Assembly (NCBI RefSeq): GCF_900111275.1
Contig: NZ_FOGR01000004.1
Coordinates: forward strand, 496,001-560,000
Length of the DNA: 64,000 nucleotides
Direction of reading: 5' to 3'
Origin: Rhizobium sp. NFR03
GTDB lineage: Bacteria; Pseudomonadota; Alphaproteobacteria; Rhizobiales; Rhizobiaceae
Shown: one piece after another, positions 1 to 8,792 of the stretch
Layout of the letters: every line of letters begins with the position of its first letter
Position numbering within the stretch: position 1 is the first letter of the stretch
Notes under the pieces: model-generated
The model's input: only the letters and a program-made list of their open reading frames with translations
Told to the model about the DNA's origin: nothing
The model's database searches: none
Made by a program: the position numbers and the translations under genes

Positions 1-789
1 GCGCTGACCGGCCACCGGGTGCTCGCGATCGATCTCGATCCGCAGGCCTCCCTGTCGGCGCTCTTCGGCTATCAGCCCGAGCTGGACCTCACCGGCAACG
101 ACACGCTCTACGGCGCCATCCGCTACGATGCAGAACAGCGGCCCTTGTCCGACGTCATCCGCCAGACCTATTTCCCCGGGCTCGATCTCGTGCCCGGCAA
201 TATCGAGCTGCAGGAGTTCGAGCATGTGACGCCGCAGGCGCTGGCCGATCGCCAGTCGGGGCGGGAGGGGGCGGGGCCCCTGTTCTTCGCCCGCATCCAG
301 GCCGTTCTGGACACTGTGGAATCCGATTACGATGTGGTCGTCATCGATTGCCCGCCGCAGCTCGGCTATCTCACGCTGTCGGCGCTCTGCGCCTCGACCT
401 CCGTCATCGTCACCGTGCACCCGCAGATGCTGGATATCGCCTCGATGAACCAGTTCCTGTTCATGACGGCCGACCTGCTGTCCGTCGTGCGGGATGCGGG
501 GGGAACGCTGAACTTCGATTTCCTGCGTTACCTCGTCACCCGCTTCGAGCCGAATGACGGGCCGCAGGCGCAGATCGTCGGCTTTATGCGCTCGCTGTTC
601 GGCGAACGGGTGCTGACGGCCCCCATGGTCAAATCGACCGCCGTGTCGGATGCGGGCCTGACCAAGCAGACGCTCTACGAGGTCGGACGAGAGAATTTTA
701 CCCGCGCGACCTACGACCGCGCGGTGGAATCGATGAATGCCGTCAACAGCGAGATCGAAACGCTGGTGCATGCGGTGTGGAACCGCTGA
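1..789 (+). CDS. repA: Plasmid partitioning ATPase RepA (5' truncated by window)
   Basis: ParA/MinD-type ATPase that segregates a repABC replicon and, with RepB, represses its own operon. The reading frame is open from base 1, so the N-terminal DNA-binding part and the Walker A loop lie outside the window. Visible are the DLDPQ segment just after the Walker A region (near base 31), the hydrophobic strand ending in VVVIDCPP (near base 345, the Walker B-type aspartate) and the C-terminal helices. A stop at 787-789 is followed by an 89-bp gap to repB. The family is usually about 400 residues, so roughly a third is missing. The assignment rests on the ParA motifs plus repB and repC in canonical order. 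Confidence 0.96.
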   Translation, partial: ALTGHRVLAIDLDPQASLSALFGYQPELDLTGNDTLYGAIRYDAEQRPLSDVIRQTYFPGLDLVPGNIELQEFEHVTPQALADRQSGREGAGPLFFARIQAVLDTVESDYDVVVIDCPPQLGYLTLSALCASTSVIVTVHPQMLDIASMNQFLFMTADLLSVVRDAGGTLNFDFLRYLVTRFEPNDGPQAQIVGFMRSLFGERVLTAPMVKSTAVSDAGLTKQTLYEVGRENFTRATYDRAVESMNAVNSEIETLVHAVWNR

Positions 790-878
790 CGGGACTTTGC
801 GACGGGCCGCAAGGCGCCGCGCTGTTGCTTAAGGGTTGAGCGAGAGGCTTTCGGGCCGCTTTCGCAGAAAGGGATCGG

Positions 879-2045
879 ATGATGGCGGGGAACCGCAAGA
901 GCGAACTGAAGGCGCTGTTTGGTGGCGGGCTGAGCCCGGCCGACGTGGCGCGTGCGGCGCAGGCTCATAAGCCGGCTCAACAGCTGAGCCCGCAGCCGGG
1001 CACCGAAGGTCCGGCACCGGAGCGGAAATCGGCTGTCGAGGACGGCAGTGCCGGTCCTGCAAGCCCGGGCGAGGGTACGCCGCATACGCGCAGCGCCTCC
1101 AGCGCGGTCAAGGCCATGGGGCTGTCGCTGAATGCCATCACCCGCGAGGCTGAAGAGGCCCGCGTGCTGCGTCAGGCGCTGTTGGAAGGCGAACGCGTTG
1201 TTGGCATCGACCCCGCGCAGATCGAGGCTTCCTTTGTCGAGGATCGCCTGGCGATCGACGGCCCGACGGACGAGGATTTCGAGGCGCTGGTCGAGAGCGT
1301 GCGCGAAGCCGGGCAGCAGGTGCCGGTGCTTCTGCGCCCGCACCCGGAAAAACAGGGCTTCTACCAGACCGCCTATGGCCACCGCCGCATTCGCGCCGCT
1401 GCCCGCCTCGGCCGTCCGGTCAAGGCGGTCATTCGCGCTCTGACCGACGACGAGCTGGTTCTGGCGCAGGGCAAGGAGAACGCCGAGCGGCGCAATCTCT
1501 CCTTCATCGAGCGCGCGCTTTTTGCCCGCAATCTCACCGAGCGGGGTTTCGACCGCAAGACGATCGGCGATGCGCTGGCCGTGCAGAAGAGCGAGCTTTC
1601 GCGGCTGTTGCAGGTGGTCGAGAGCGTGCCGGACCGGTTCATCCGCCACATCGGCCCGGCGCCGAAGGTCGGGCGCGAGCGCTGGATGAAGCTTGGGGAG
1701 ATCCTGTCGAAAGAAGCCCGGCAGGTGCAGTCCATCGACGTCATCCATTCCGCAAAGTTCAAGGCGGCCGACAGCGACCGGCGCTTCCAGATCCTGTTTT
1801 CCCATCTCGACGCCATCGGCAAGCCGATGAAGATCCGGCGCGGGGCAGGAGAGGACGATGCAAGGCCGCTGGCGGATGCACAGGGCCGGGTCTTTGCCCG
1901 GCTCAAGGTGGAGGGCGGGACGACGCGGATCGAGTTTGCCGAGCACACGCCGTCGGCCTTCATCGACGCCGCAGCCGAGCTTCTGGCCAGGGCGCACGAG
2001 ACATTCCAGCGCGACGACACCAGCCATCGTGAAAGCGAAAGCTGA
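879..2045 (+). CDS. repB: Plasmid partitioning protein RepB
   Basis: ParB/KorB-like centromere-binding protein of 388 residues that binds parS and works with RepA. The N-terminus is basic (MMAGNRKSELKALFGGG), as in other RepB proteins. A ParB nuclease-like domain follows at about residues 115-200 (PVLLRPHPEK, then the YGHRRIRAA signature). A helix-turn-helix region lies near 200-250 (KENAERRNLSFIERALFA), with a C-terminal dimerisation part. Two adjacent ATGs (879 and 882) make the exact start ambiguous by one codon. It is followed by the long repB-repC intergenic region typical of repABC operons. Confidence 0.96.
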   Translation: MMAGNRKSELKALFGGGLSPADVARAAQAHKPAQQLSPQPGTEGPAPERKSAVEDGSAGPASPGEGTPHTRSASSAVKAMGLSLNAITREAEEARVLRQALLEGERVVGIDPAQIEASFVEDRLAIDGPTDEDFEALVESVREAGQQVPVLLRPHPEKQGFYQTAYGHRRIRAAARLGRPVKAVIRALTDDELVLAQGKENAERRNLSFIERALFARNLTERGFDRKTIGDALAVQKSELSRLLQVVESVPDRFIRHIGPAPKVGRERWMKLGEILSKEARQVQSIDVIHSAKFKAADSDRRFQILFSHLDAIGKPMKIRRGAGEDDARPLADAQGRVFARLKVEGGTTRIEFAEHTPSAFIDAAAELLARAHETFQRDDTSHRESES

Positions 2046-2155
2046 GCGAACCGCGCGACAACCCCTTGCTGCCTTGAACACCGGGCGGCGAACCGGCCCC
2101 CGAATGTGAAGGGGCCAAACGAGACAAACCAGGAAAGGACGACCAAGAGAGCAAG

Positions 2156-2191
2156 AAAAAAGGCCCCCAAAACGTCACCGTCATGGAAGCC
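2156..2191 (-). terminator. Intrinsic terminator of the ctRNA
   Basis: On the minus strand, GGCTTCCA (2184-2191) pairs with TGGGGGCC (2162-2169), allowing two GU pairs. An inner ACG/CGT extension follows, then six T residues (2156-2161). In repABC systems the same stem-loop on the repC mRNA side takes part in attenuation. Confidence 0.75.
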
Positions 2192-2206
2192 CTCTTCAAT
2201 CTAAGC
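2156..2206 (-). ncRNA. Antisense counter-transcribed RNA (ctRNA/incA) of repABC
   Basis: repABC plasmids encode a roughly 50-60 nt antisense RNA between repB and repC that limits RepC synthesis and sets incompatibility. On the minus strand a -35 box TTGACA (2236-2241) lies 17 bp from a -10-like TTCTCT (2213-2218). About 50 nt downstream is an intrinsic terminator: stem arms 2184-2191 and 2162-2169 (8 pairs including GU), an inner 3-bp extension, and a T run at 2156-2161. Position, strand and size all fit. The exact 5' end is inferred from the promoter spacing. Confidence 0.8.
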
Positions 2207-2212
2207 AGTTCG

Positions 2213-2241
2213 AGAGAATCACTTCCAGCCATCAATGTCAA
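2213..2241 (-). promoter_or_regulatory. Predicted promoter of the ctRNA
   Basis: Minus-strand TTGACA at 2236-2241, a 17-bp spacer and TTCTCT at 2213-2218. The -35 matches consensus and the -10 is weak. It drives the antisense RNA against the repC leader. Confidence 0.6.
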
Positions 2242-2414
2242 GCGTCAGCGGCAGAAATGCCGAACGGCGAAGCTGTGACCGAAGAGTTCCGGTCTCCCCG
2301 CAGAGCCTTCTGACATTGAGGACATCTGTGCCTGAACGCCTGAAAACAAAGGCGTCAGCGAATGAGGACGTGTGCCGTGCCGGGGGAGGCTTGCCTCCCA
2401 ACGGAGATGGAGAG

Positions 2415-3626
2415 ATGGAGAAATTTGCAACGACGCCTTTTGGCGGCGCACGCCTGACTGCGCGCAATTTTGCGCTTCGGACCGATCTTGAGAGGCGGCA
2501 ATCGCGTCTGAGGGACGGCGAGGGCGGCACCGCGACGGGCCAGACGGAGAAGTATCGGATCATACGGGCGCTCAGCGAGGCCCGCACCGTCTGGAACCTC
2601 TCCGACAGAGCGATCGCCGTGCTGGAAGCGCTGGCGAGTTTCCACCACGACCGCCAGCTCGACGGGCGCGCGCCGATCATCGTTTTTCCGTCCAATGCCG
2701 AACTGTCGCTGCGGGCGCGGGGCATGTCTCCCGCCACGCTGCGCCGCCATCTCGCAAGCCTCGTGGAGGCCGGGTTGATCCTGCGCCGCGACAGTGCCAA
2801 CGGCAAGCGCTACTGCCGGCGCGACGATCATGGTGACATCGAAACGGCATTCGGCTTCGACCTTGCGCCTCTGGCGCTGCGGGCCGAGGATATTCTGGCC
2901 AGTGCCGCCATGGTGCGGGACGCAGCGCGGCGTATCTCGCGCCTGCGCGGCGAAATCACCCTGCACCTTCGCGATATCGCCAAGACCATCAACGCAGCCT
3001 TCATCGAGGCCCGCGCGGAACGGGGCGTCGGTCCCTGGCAGGGTTTCGCCGAGCGTCTGCGCGATCTTTCGGGGCGCGTACAGCGTAACGGCACGGAAGA
3101 GGCTTTGTCGGCCCGCCGCGATGCGCTCGTCCGTCTCCGTGCGGAGGTCGAAACCACCTATCTCGACGCGCTTACAGACGACGAAATGAGCGCCAGTGAC
3201 CGTCATTCTGAGCGCCATATTCAGAATTCAGAATCAGAACTCTTATTTGATAAAGCCGGCGAAAGAGTTGAATCGGGAAGCGACATCGGCGAACCCATCG
3301 CACCGGAACGGACATCGACAGGCATCGCGCTGCGGGATTTCCTGACCCTTTGCCCTGACATTGCCGATTATGCCCGTGGTGGCGTCTCGCGATGGCAGGA
3401 TGTGATCGCCGCCGCGGAGGTTGTGCGCTCCATGCTCGGCATCAGCCCCAGCGCCTGGGCCGCCGCGCGATCTGCGATGGGCGAGATCGCCGCGGCCATC
3501 GTGATGGCAGCCATCCTGCAGCGAAGTGCCGCCATCCGCTCGCCCGGCGGCTATCTGCGCAACCTTACCGCCAGGGCTGAGCAGGGACGGTTCTTGATCG
3601 CTCCGATGTTGAAAGCCCTGAGGTAA
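2415..3626 (+). CDS. repC: Replication initiator RepC
   Basis: Replication initiation protein of repABC replicons; the origin normally lies inside the repC gene itself. The frame is open from 2235, but the ATG at 2415 was chosen. It has GGAG just upstream, yields 403 residues (usual length about 400-440), and gives the family-typical N-terminus MEKFATTPFGGARLTARNF. A winged-helix region follows (LSDRAIAVLEALASFHHD, then the segment around PATLRRHLASLVEAGLI at about residues 95-120). The C-terminal domain (from DFLTLCPDIADYA) is the second conserved block. Expression should be limited by the upstream antisense RNA. Confidence 0.95.
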   Translation: MEKFATTPFGGARLTARNFALRTDLERRQSRLRDGEGGTATGQTEKYRIIRALSEARTVWNLSDRAIAVLEALASFHHDRQLDGRAPIIVFPSNAELSLRARGMSPATLRRHLASLVEAGLILRRDSANGKRYCRRDDHGDIETAFGFDLAPLALRAEDILASAAMVRDAARRISRLRGEITLHLRDIAKTINAAFIEARAERGVGPWQGFAERLRDLSGRVQRNGTEEALSARRDALVRLRAEVETTYLDALTDDEMSASDRHSERHIQNSESELLFDKAGERVESGSDIGEPIAPERTSTGIALRDFLTLCPDIADYARGGVSRWQDVIAAAEVVRSMLGISPSAWAAARSAMGEIAAAIVMAAILQRSAAIRSPGGYLRNLTARAEQGRFLIAPMLKALR

Positions 3627-3891
3627 GGCGGTTATGCGGCATGAACACGCCATCAACACCCGACGAGGTGATCAAGCGCGGTCTCACGCTTCTCGATCAT
3701 GGCGTATGCAGCTTTTGGCTGTCGATGCGGGAAGGCTGGATCGTCGTTTTGACGTTTGGGAGTTTAAATATCCACTTTCGGCATCCTGCGGCGAGATCAT
3801 TATTCCACAATCGACCGGAACATTAGCAAGCGTTTGTTACCAGTAAAATATTAAATCCATAGACTACGGGAACAAACAGGGTGTTCCGGCA

Positions 3892-4509
3892 ATGAAGATT
3901 TTGGGCCTTTCGGGTAATGTCAAACGACCATCACGCACGGCAGCTCTCGTCACGACGATTGTCGATGCCATCGGGGAGCGGTTGGACACAAGGATCGTGC
4001 AGGGTGGAGCGGAGCCTCCGGTCCCCCGTGTGATCGAGCTTGTGGATGCGGCGCCGGTTCTGTTCCGCGCGCTGCGGGCCGATCAGCTGGATGCCGAAGG
4101 ACGGGCGATCATCGATGCGGTGGAGGCGGCGGATGTGCTCGTCGTGGGGTCGCCGGTCTATCGGGCCTCCTATACCGGCGCGCTGAAGCATCTGTTCGAC
4201 CTTGTCGATTTTCGCGCACTTGCCGGCAAGCCGGTCATTCTCGCAGCCACCGGCGGCACGCCGCTGCACGGGCTGATGACGGAGCACCAGTTGCGGCCGC
4301 TGTTCGGCTTCTTCAACGCGCTGACGCTGCCAACGGCGATCTATGCGACGGAGGTCGATTTTGCCGATCATGCCATCGCCAATCCCGCCCTGCGGGGCCG
4401 CATCGACCGGGCCGTCGCGGAGTTGGAACGGGTGCTGCCCCATAGGGATGCCATCCATAGAGATCCGGCGCCCGCACCACGTCCGGTGCTGAGCGCGGCA
4501 TCCATCTGA
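3892..4509 (+). CDS. NADPH-dependent FMN reductase (MsuE/SsuE-like)
   Basis: Flavodoxin-fold protein of 205 residues that supplies reduced FMN to flavin-dependent monooxygenases. The N-terminus carries the phosphate-binding loop LSGNVKRPSRTAAL. The segment VLVVGSPVYRASYTGALKHLFD (about residues 83-104) is the hallmark of the SsuE/MsuE branch. It lies 22 bp upstream of sfnG, the enzyme that needs FMNH2, so the pair should be co-transcribed. A C-terminal tail after about residue 185 is proline- and alanine-rich. The substrate-specific name (msuE, ssuE or sfnE) cannot be settled from sequence alone. Confidence 0.88.
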   Translation: MKILGLSGNVKRPSRTAALVTTIVDAIGERLDTRIVQGGAEPPVPRVIELVDAAPVLFRALRADQLDAEGRAIIDAVEAADVLVVGSPVYRASYTGALKHLFDLVDFRALAGKPVILAATGGTPLHGLMTEHQLRPLFGFFNALTLPTAIYATEVDFADHAIANPALRGRIDRAVAELERVLPHRDAIHRDPAPAPRPVLSAASI

Positions 4510-4531
4510 ACGATTTCAAGAGGAGAAAACC

Positions 4532-5635
4532 ATGTCCTACAGCAGCCGCGAGCCGGTCAAATTCGCCTACTGGGTGCCCAATGTCTCGGGCGGCCTCGTC
4601 ATTTCCGATATCGAGCAGCGGACGAGCTGGTCCATCGACTATAACAGGAAGCTGGCGCAGATCGCGGAAGCCAGCGGCTTCGAATATGCCCTGAGCCAGA
4701 TCCGTTTCACGGCCGGTTACGGCGCGGAATTCCAGCATGAATCGGTTTCCTTCAGCCATGCGCTGCTGGAATCCACCACGACGCTGAAGGTCATCGCGGC
4801 CATCCTGCCGGGGCCGTGGAACCCCACGCTGGCAGCCAAGCAGATCGCGACGATCAACCATCTGACGAATGGCCGCGTCGCGGTCAACGTCGTCAGCGGC
4901 TGGTTCCGCGGCGAGTTCCACGCCATCGGCGAGCACTGGCTGGATCATGACGAGCGCTACCGGCGTTCCGAGGAGTTCATCCGGGCGTTGCGCGGCATCT
5001 GGACGGAAGACAATTTCACCTTCCACGGCGATTTCTACCGCTTCAACGATTACTCGCTGAAGCCGAAGCCGATCGATCCGCAGCCGGAGATTTTTCAGGG
5101 CGGCTCTTCGCGCGCCGCCCGCGACATGGCCTCCCGCGTGTCGGACTGGTACTTCACCAATGGCAACACGCCGCAGGAGATCGGCAAGCAGGTAGGCGAC
5201 ATCCAGAGCAAGGCGAAGGAGAACGGCCACAGCGTGCGCGTCGGGGTCAATGCCTTCGCCATCGTGCGCGATACAGAGGAAGAGGCGCGGGCAGTGCTTG
5301 CCGAAATCATCGAGAAGGCCAATCCGGAGGCCGTCAACGCCTTCGGCCATGAGGTGAAGAATGCCGGCAAGTCCTCGCCGGAAGGCGAGGGGAACTGGGC
5401 GAAATCCTCCTTCGACGACCTCGTGCAGTACAATGACGGCTTCCGCTCGAACCTGATCGGCACGCCGGAGCAGGTGGCGCAGCGCGTGGCGGACCTGAAG
5501 CGCGCCGGCGCCGATCTCATCCTTCTCGGCTTCCTCCATTTCCAGGAAGAGGTCGAATATTTCGGCAGCCACGTCATTCCGCTGGTGCGGGCGATCGAGG
5601 ATGCCGAGGCGGCAAGCGCCATCGCGGCGGAATGA
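4532..5635 (+). CDS. sfnG: Dimethylsulfone monooxygenase SfnG (FMNH2-dependent)
   Basis: Two-component flavin monooxygenase of the luciferase-like family, 367 residues. It converts dimethyl sulfone to methanesulfinate and so releases sulfur from DMSO2. Family-specific stretches are clear: FAYWVPNVSGGLV at the N-terminus, QIRFTAGYGAEFQHESVSFS, VIAAILPGPWNP, VNVVSGWFRGEF and IFQGGSSRAARDMASRVSDW. A strong ribosome-binding site (AGAGGAG, about 4519-4525) precedes the ATG. It follows the FMN reductase in the same direction. With sfnB (11011) it brackets a complete ABC transporter, suggesting that uptake and oxidation of an organosulfur compound are linked. Confidence 0.93.
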   Translation: MSYSSREPVKFAYWVPNVSGGLVISDIEQRTSWSIDYNRKLAQIAEASGFEYALSQIRFTAGYGAEFQHESVSFSHALLESTTTLKVIAAILPGPWNPTLAAKQIATINHLTNGRVAVNVVSGWFRGEFHAIGEHWLDHDERYRRSEEFIRALRGIWTEDNFTFHGDFYRFNDYSLKPKPIDPQPEIFQGGSSRAARDMASRVSDWYFTNGNTPQEIGKQVGDIQSKAKENGHSVRVGVNAFAIVRDTEEEARAVLAEIIEKANPEAVNAFGHEVKNAGKSSPEGEGNWAKSSFDDLVQYNDGFRSNLIGTPEQVAQRVADLKRAGADLILLGFLHFQEEVEYFGSHVIPLVRAIEDAEAASAIAAE

Positions 5636-5772
5636 CGCCATGAGAGCGGCGGCCGGCTGACGGTCGCCGCCACGACCATACGATATTTGCAACGGTGACA
5701 GCCGCAGGCACGCAAGGCCCTGCGGATGGGTAACTGCGCGCGTGAAAGCGGGATACGAGGGGCTTGGACGGG

Positions 5773-6747
5773 ATGACACTGGTGTTGACGGGAGCCTCGG
5801 CAGGGGCGTGGAGCGCGGCCTCGACCGCGGCTTTCGAGACGGCGCCGCGTGGACGGCCGGGCCTTGCGCCGGATGCGGATGCCGACGCGCAGGTGCATCC
5901 CGCCGCAAAACGGCCGGCGAGCCTGTATCGTGCGGCCGAGCCGGAGACAAGCGAGGCCGTGCTCGAACTCGTCGGCGTGTCCCTGTCCTTCGGCGGCGTT
6001 GCGGCGCTGTCGGAGGTCGATCTCTCGGTGCGACGGGGCGAGATCCTGGCGATCATCGGGCCGAACGGGGCGGGCAAGAGCTCGATTGTCAACGTGATCA
6101 GCGGGGTCTACCCGCCGGATCGCGGGCATGTGCGCCTCAAGGGGCAGCGATACGGGCAGGTTCCCACGCAGAAGCTGGCAAGGCTCGGTGTCGCCCGCAC
6201 CTTCCAGAACCTCGCGCTGTTTCCGGGCCTCAGCGTTCTCGACAATGTGGTGGCCGGCCGGGCGCACAGGGCGCGTTCCAGCTTCATCGAACAGTTAGCC
6301 GGCTTTGGTCGGGCGAAACGGGAGCGGCTGGATGCGCGGGAACGCGCCGCCGACGTCATCGATTTCCTGCAGCTTTCGCCTCTGAGCGAGCGCCTCGTCG
6401 GCACGCTTCCCTACGGTCTGCAGAAGCGCGTGGAGCTGGCGCGGGCGCTTGTGGCGGAACCCGATATCCTGCTGCTCGACGAGCCGATGGCCGGGATGAC
6501 GGCGACAGAGAAAAACGAGATGGCAGGCTTCGTCACGGCGGCACGCGACAGGTTCGGCACGACGGTCGTGCTGATCGAGCACGATATCGGCGTCGTCATG
6601 AGCCTGTCCGACCGGGTCGCCGTGTTCGACCACGGTCGCAGGATTGCTCTCGGAACGCCGGCCGAGGTGCAGCGCGACCAGCGCGTCATCGATGCCTATC
6701 TCGGCGTTGCCGAAGATGAAAACGCCGGGGAAGGGGAAGAGCTGTGA
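5773..6747 (+). CDS. LivG-type ABC transporter ATP-binding protein
   Basis: First ATPase of a branched-chain-amino-acid-type (HAAT) uptake system. Walker A is GPNGAGKSS, the signature region is PYGLQKRVELARAL (LSGGQ diverged to YGLQ as in LivG), and Walker B is ILLLDEP followed by MAGMT, all typical of LivG. An unusual alanine-rich extension of about 60 residues precedes the ATPase domain. The ATG at 5773 is used; a TTG at 5764 is also in frame, and the true start could lie closer to the domain. The stop overlaps the next gene's start. Confidence 0.88.
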   Translation: MTLVLTGASAGAWSAASTAAFETAPRGRPGLAPDADADAQVHPAAKRPASLYRAAEPETSEAVLELVGVSLSFGGVAALSEVDLSVRRGEILAIIGPNGAGKSSIVNVISGVYPPDRGHVRLKGQRYGQVPTQKLARLGVARTFQNLALFPGLSVLDNVVAGRAHRARSSFIEQLAGFGRAKRERLDARERAADVIDFLQLSPLSERLVGTLPYGLQKRVELARALVAEPDILLLDEPMAGMTATEKNEMAGFVTAARDRFGTTVVLIEHDIGVVMSLSDRVAVFDHGRRIALGTPAEVQRDQRVIDAYLGVAEDENAGEGEEL

Positions 6748-7643
6748 TGGCGGGGTTCGACGGGCTGTTCTTCCTTGAGGTTCTCGTCGGCGGGCTGCTC
6801 TCCGGCGTCATGTATGCGCTGGTCGCCATCGGTTTCGTGCTGATCTACAAGACCTCCGGCGTGCTGAATTTCGCGCAAGGGGCCATGCTGCTTTTCGCCG
6901 CGCTGACCTTCGTCAGTCTGACGGAGCGGGGCATCTCCTTTCCGCTCGCCTTTGCCATCACCTTCGCGATCATGGTCGCGCTCGGCATCGTCATCGAGCG
7001 TACGGTGCTGCGGCCGCTGACGAACCGGCCGCCGATCACGCTGTTCATGGCGACGCTCGGCCTGTCCTACGTCATCGAGGGCGCGGCGCAGCTGATCTGG
7101 GGCACGCAGGTGCACGGTCTCGATCTCGGCATCGAGGATGTGCCCTTCGATGTCGGCGGCGTCTTCATCAGCCAGTTCGATCTCTTCGCGGCCGCCGTCG
7201 CCGCCACGCTGGTGGCGGTGCTCTCGGTGTTCTTCCGGTATACGCGCATCGGGCTCGGTTTCCGGGCCGTGGCGGACGATCCTTTCGCAGCCCTCGCGGT
7301 CGGGCTGCGGCTGCCCTTCATCTGGGCGACCGTGTGGGCGGCGGCGGGCCTCGTCGCGCTGGTGGCGGGCCTTCTCTGGGGTGCGCGCGTCGGCGTGCAG
7401 TTCTCCCTGTCGCTGGTGGTGCTGAAAGCCCTGCCGGTTCTGGTGCTCGGCGGCTTCGATTCCATTCCCGGCGCCATCCTCGGCGGCCTGTTGATCGGCG
7501 CGGCCGAGAAGCTCGCGGAAGTCTATCTCGGCGAATATTTCGGCGGCGGCATCGAGAGCTGGTTTGCCTATGTGCTGGCCCTCGTCGTGCTGCTCGTGCG
7601 TCCCGCCGGCCTGTTCGGGCAGAAGCGTGTGGAAAGGGTATGA
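6747..7643 (+). CDS. LivH-type ABC transporter permease
   Basis: Integral membrane subunit of 298 residues with about eight hydrophobic segments. The N-terminal block GLLSGVMYALVAIGFVLIYKTSGVLNFAQG is the LivH hallmark (positions 6790-6880). The conserved EAA-like cytoplasmic loop is near FRAVADDPFAALAVGL. The ATG at 6747 overlaps the upstream TGA by one base; a GTG at 6744 is a less likely alternative. The 3' end overlaps the next permease (ATGA). Confidence 0.92.
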   Translation: MAGFDGLFFLEVLVGGLLSGVMYALVAIGFVLIYKTSGVLNFAQGAMLLFAALTFVSLTERGISFPLAFAITFAIMVALGIVIERTVLRPLTNRPPITLFMATLGLSYVIEGAAQLIWGTQVHGLDLGIEDVPFDVGGVFISQFDLFAAAVAATLVAVLSVFFRYTRIGLGFRAVADDPFAALAVGLRLPFIWATVWAAAGLVALVAGLLWGARVGVQFSLSLVVLKALPVLVLGGFDSIPGAILGGLLIGAAEKLAEVYLGEYFGGGIESWFAYVLALVVLLVRPAGLFGQKRVERV

Positions 7644-8698
7644 CCATGACCGCCTTTGCGACCGATCTCATTCCCGACACCCGTCCTTCGCGGGGCCTGC
7701 CCGGCTGGGCGCTTCCGGTATCGGTGCTCGCGGTGGCCTATCTCGCGGTGCCGCTGCTGGCGACGAACTATCTCTTCGAGGCGATCCTTCTGCCCTTTCT
7801 GGCGCTGTCGCTTGCCGGCGTCGGGCTCAACATTCTCACCGGCTATGCGGGCCAGGTCTCGCTCGGCAGCGCCGCCTTCATGGCCGTCGGCGCTTACGCG
7901 GCCTATAACCTCAACCTGCGCGTCGAGGGCTTGCCGCTGATCGGCAGCCTCGTTCTCGCGGGCCTGTCGGCGGCAGTCATCGGCCTTGCCTTCGGGCTGC
8001 CGAGCCTGCGGCTGAAGGGCTTCTACCTCGCGGTCTCCACCCTTGCCGCCCAGTTCTTCGTGCAATGGGCGCTGACGAAATTCAGCTGGTTTTCCAACGA
8101 TAGCGCCTCGGGCGTCATCGATGCGCCGCCGCTCAATATAGGCGGAGTGGCGCTCGACGGTCCGGTCGGGCGATATCTCTTCGCGCTTACCGTCGTCGCG
8201 GTGCTGACGTTCCTCAGCCACCGGCTGGTGATCTCGCAGACGGGCCGCAACTTCATCGCGGTGCGCGACAACGAGACGGCGGCGCGGATCATCGGCGTTC
8301 CCGTACTGAAGACGAAGCTTCTCGCCTTCGCCGTCTCCTCCTTCATCATCGGGATCGCCGGCGTGCTCTGGGCGTTCGCCTATCTGCGCACGGTGGAGCC
8401 GGCCGGCTTCAATCTCGACCGGTCGTTCCAGATCCTCTTCATCGTCATCATCGGCGGGCTCGCCACCATTCGCGGCGCCTTCTTCGGGGCGGCCCTGATC
8501 GTCGTCTTTCCGCTCGTGCTCTCCCGCTTCGGCGCCTTCGTGCTGGGCGATGTGTTCGATTCCGGCGTGCTCGACATGAGCCAGCGCATCGTGCTCGGGG
8601 CGCTGATCATCCTCTTTCTGGTGCTGGAACCCGACGGGCTCGCAGCCCTCGGCCATCGCATCCGGCGCCGCTTGCCGACCGTGCTCAGCCGACGCTGA
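7640..8698 (+). CDS. LivM-type ABC transporter permease
   Basis: Second permease of the HAAT system, 352 residues. LivM-type signatures include LSLAGVGLNILTGYAGQVSL and the downstream conserved FIAVRDNETAARIIGV cytoplasmic loop, with many hydrophobic segments. The start ATG (7640) overlaps the stop of the LivH-type gene in an ATGA arrangement, which indicates translational coupling. Confidence 0.92.
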   Translation: MTMTAFATDLIPDTRPSRGLPGWALPVSVLAVAYLAVPLLATNYLFEAILLPFLALSLAGVGLNILTGYAGQVSLGSAAFMAVGAYAAYNLNLRVEGLPLIGSLVLAGLSAAVIGLAFGLPSLRLKGFYLAVSTLAAQFFVQWALTKFSWFSNDSASGVIDAPPLNIGGVALDGPVGRYLFALTVVAVLTFLSHRLVISQTGRNFIAVRDNETAARIIGVPVLKTKLLAFAVSSFIIGIAGVLWAFAYLRTVEPAGFNLDRSFQILFIVIIGGLATIRGAFFGAALIVVFPLVLSRFGAFVLGDVFDSGVLDMSQRIVLGALIILFLVLEPDGLAALGHRIRRRLPTVLSRR

Positions 8699-8792
8699 CC
8701 AAGCCTTTTCCCCGATACCCGACCCGATACCAGACATGACAACGCAAACAGGACCGGCGTCGCGCCGGCCGGCAGCAGGAGTGTGCCCAGAC

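Noticed and set aside
3631-3646. Near-palindrome GTTATGCGGCATGAAC right after repC as a parS site
   Set aside because: It has the GTT...AAC ends of the repABC parS consensus, but the centre is GG rather than GC and the arms do not pair fully.
3634-3846. Small plus-strand frames after repC
   Set aside because: No ribosome-binding site, no recognisable homologue and cysteine/tryptophan-scattered composition; probably chance.
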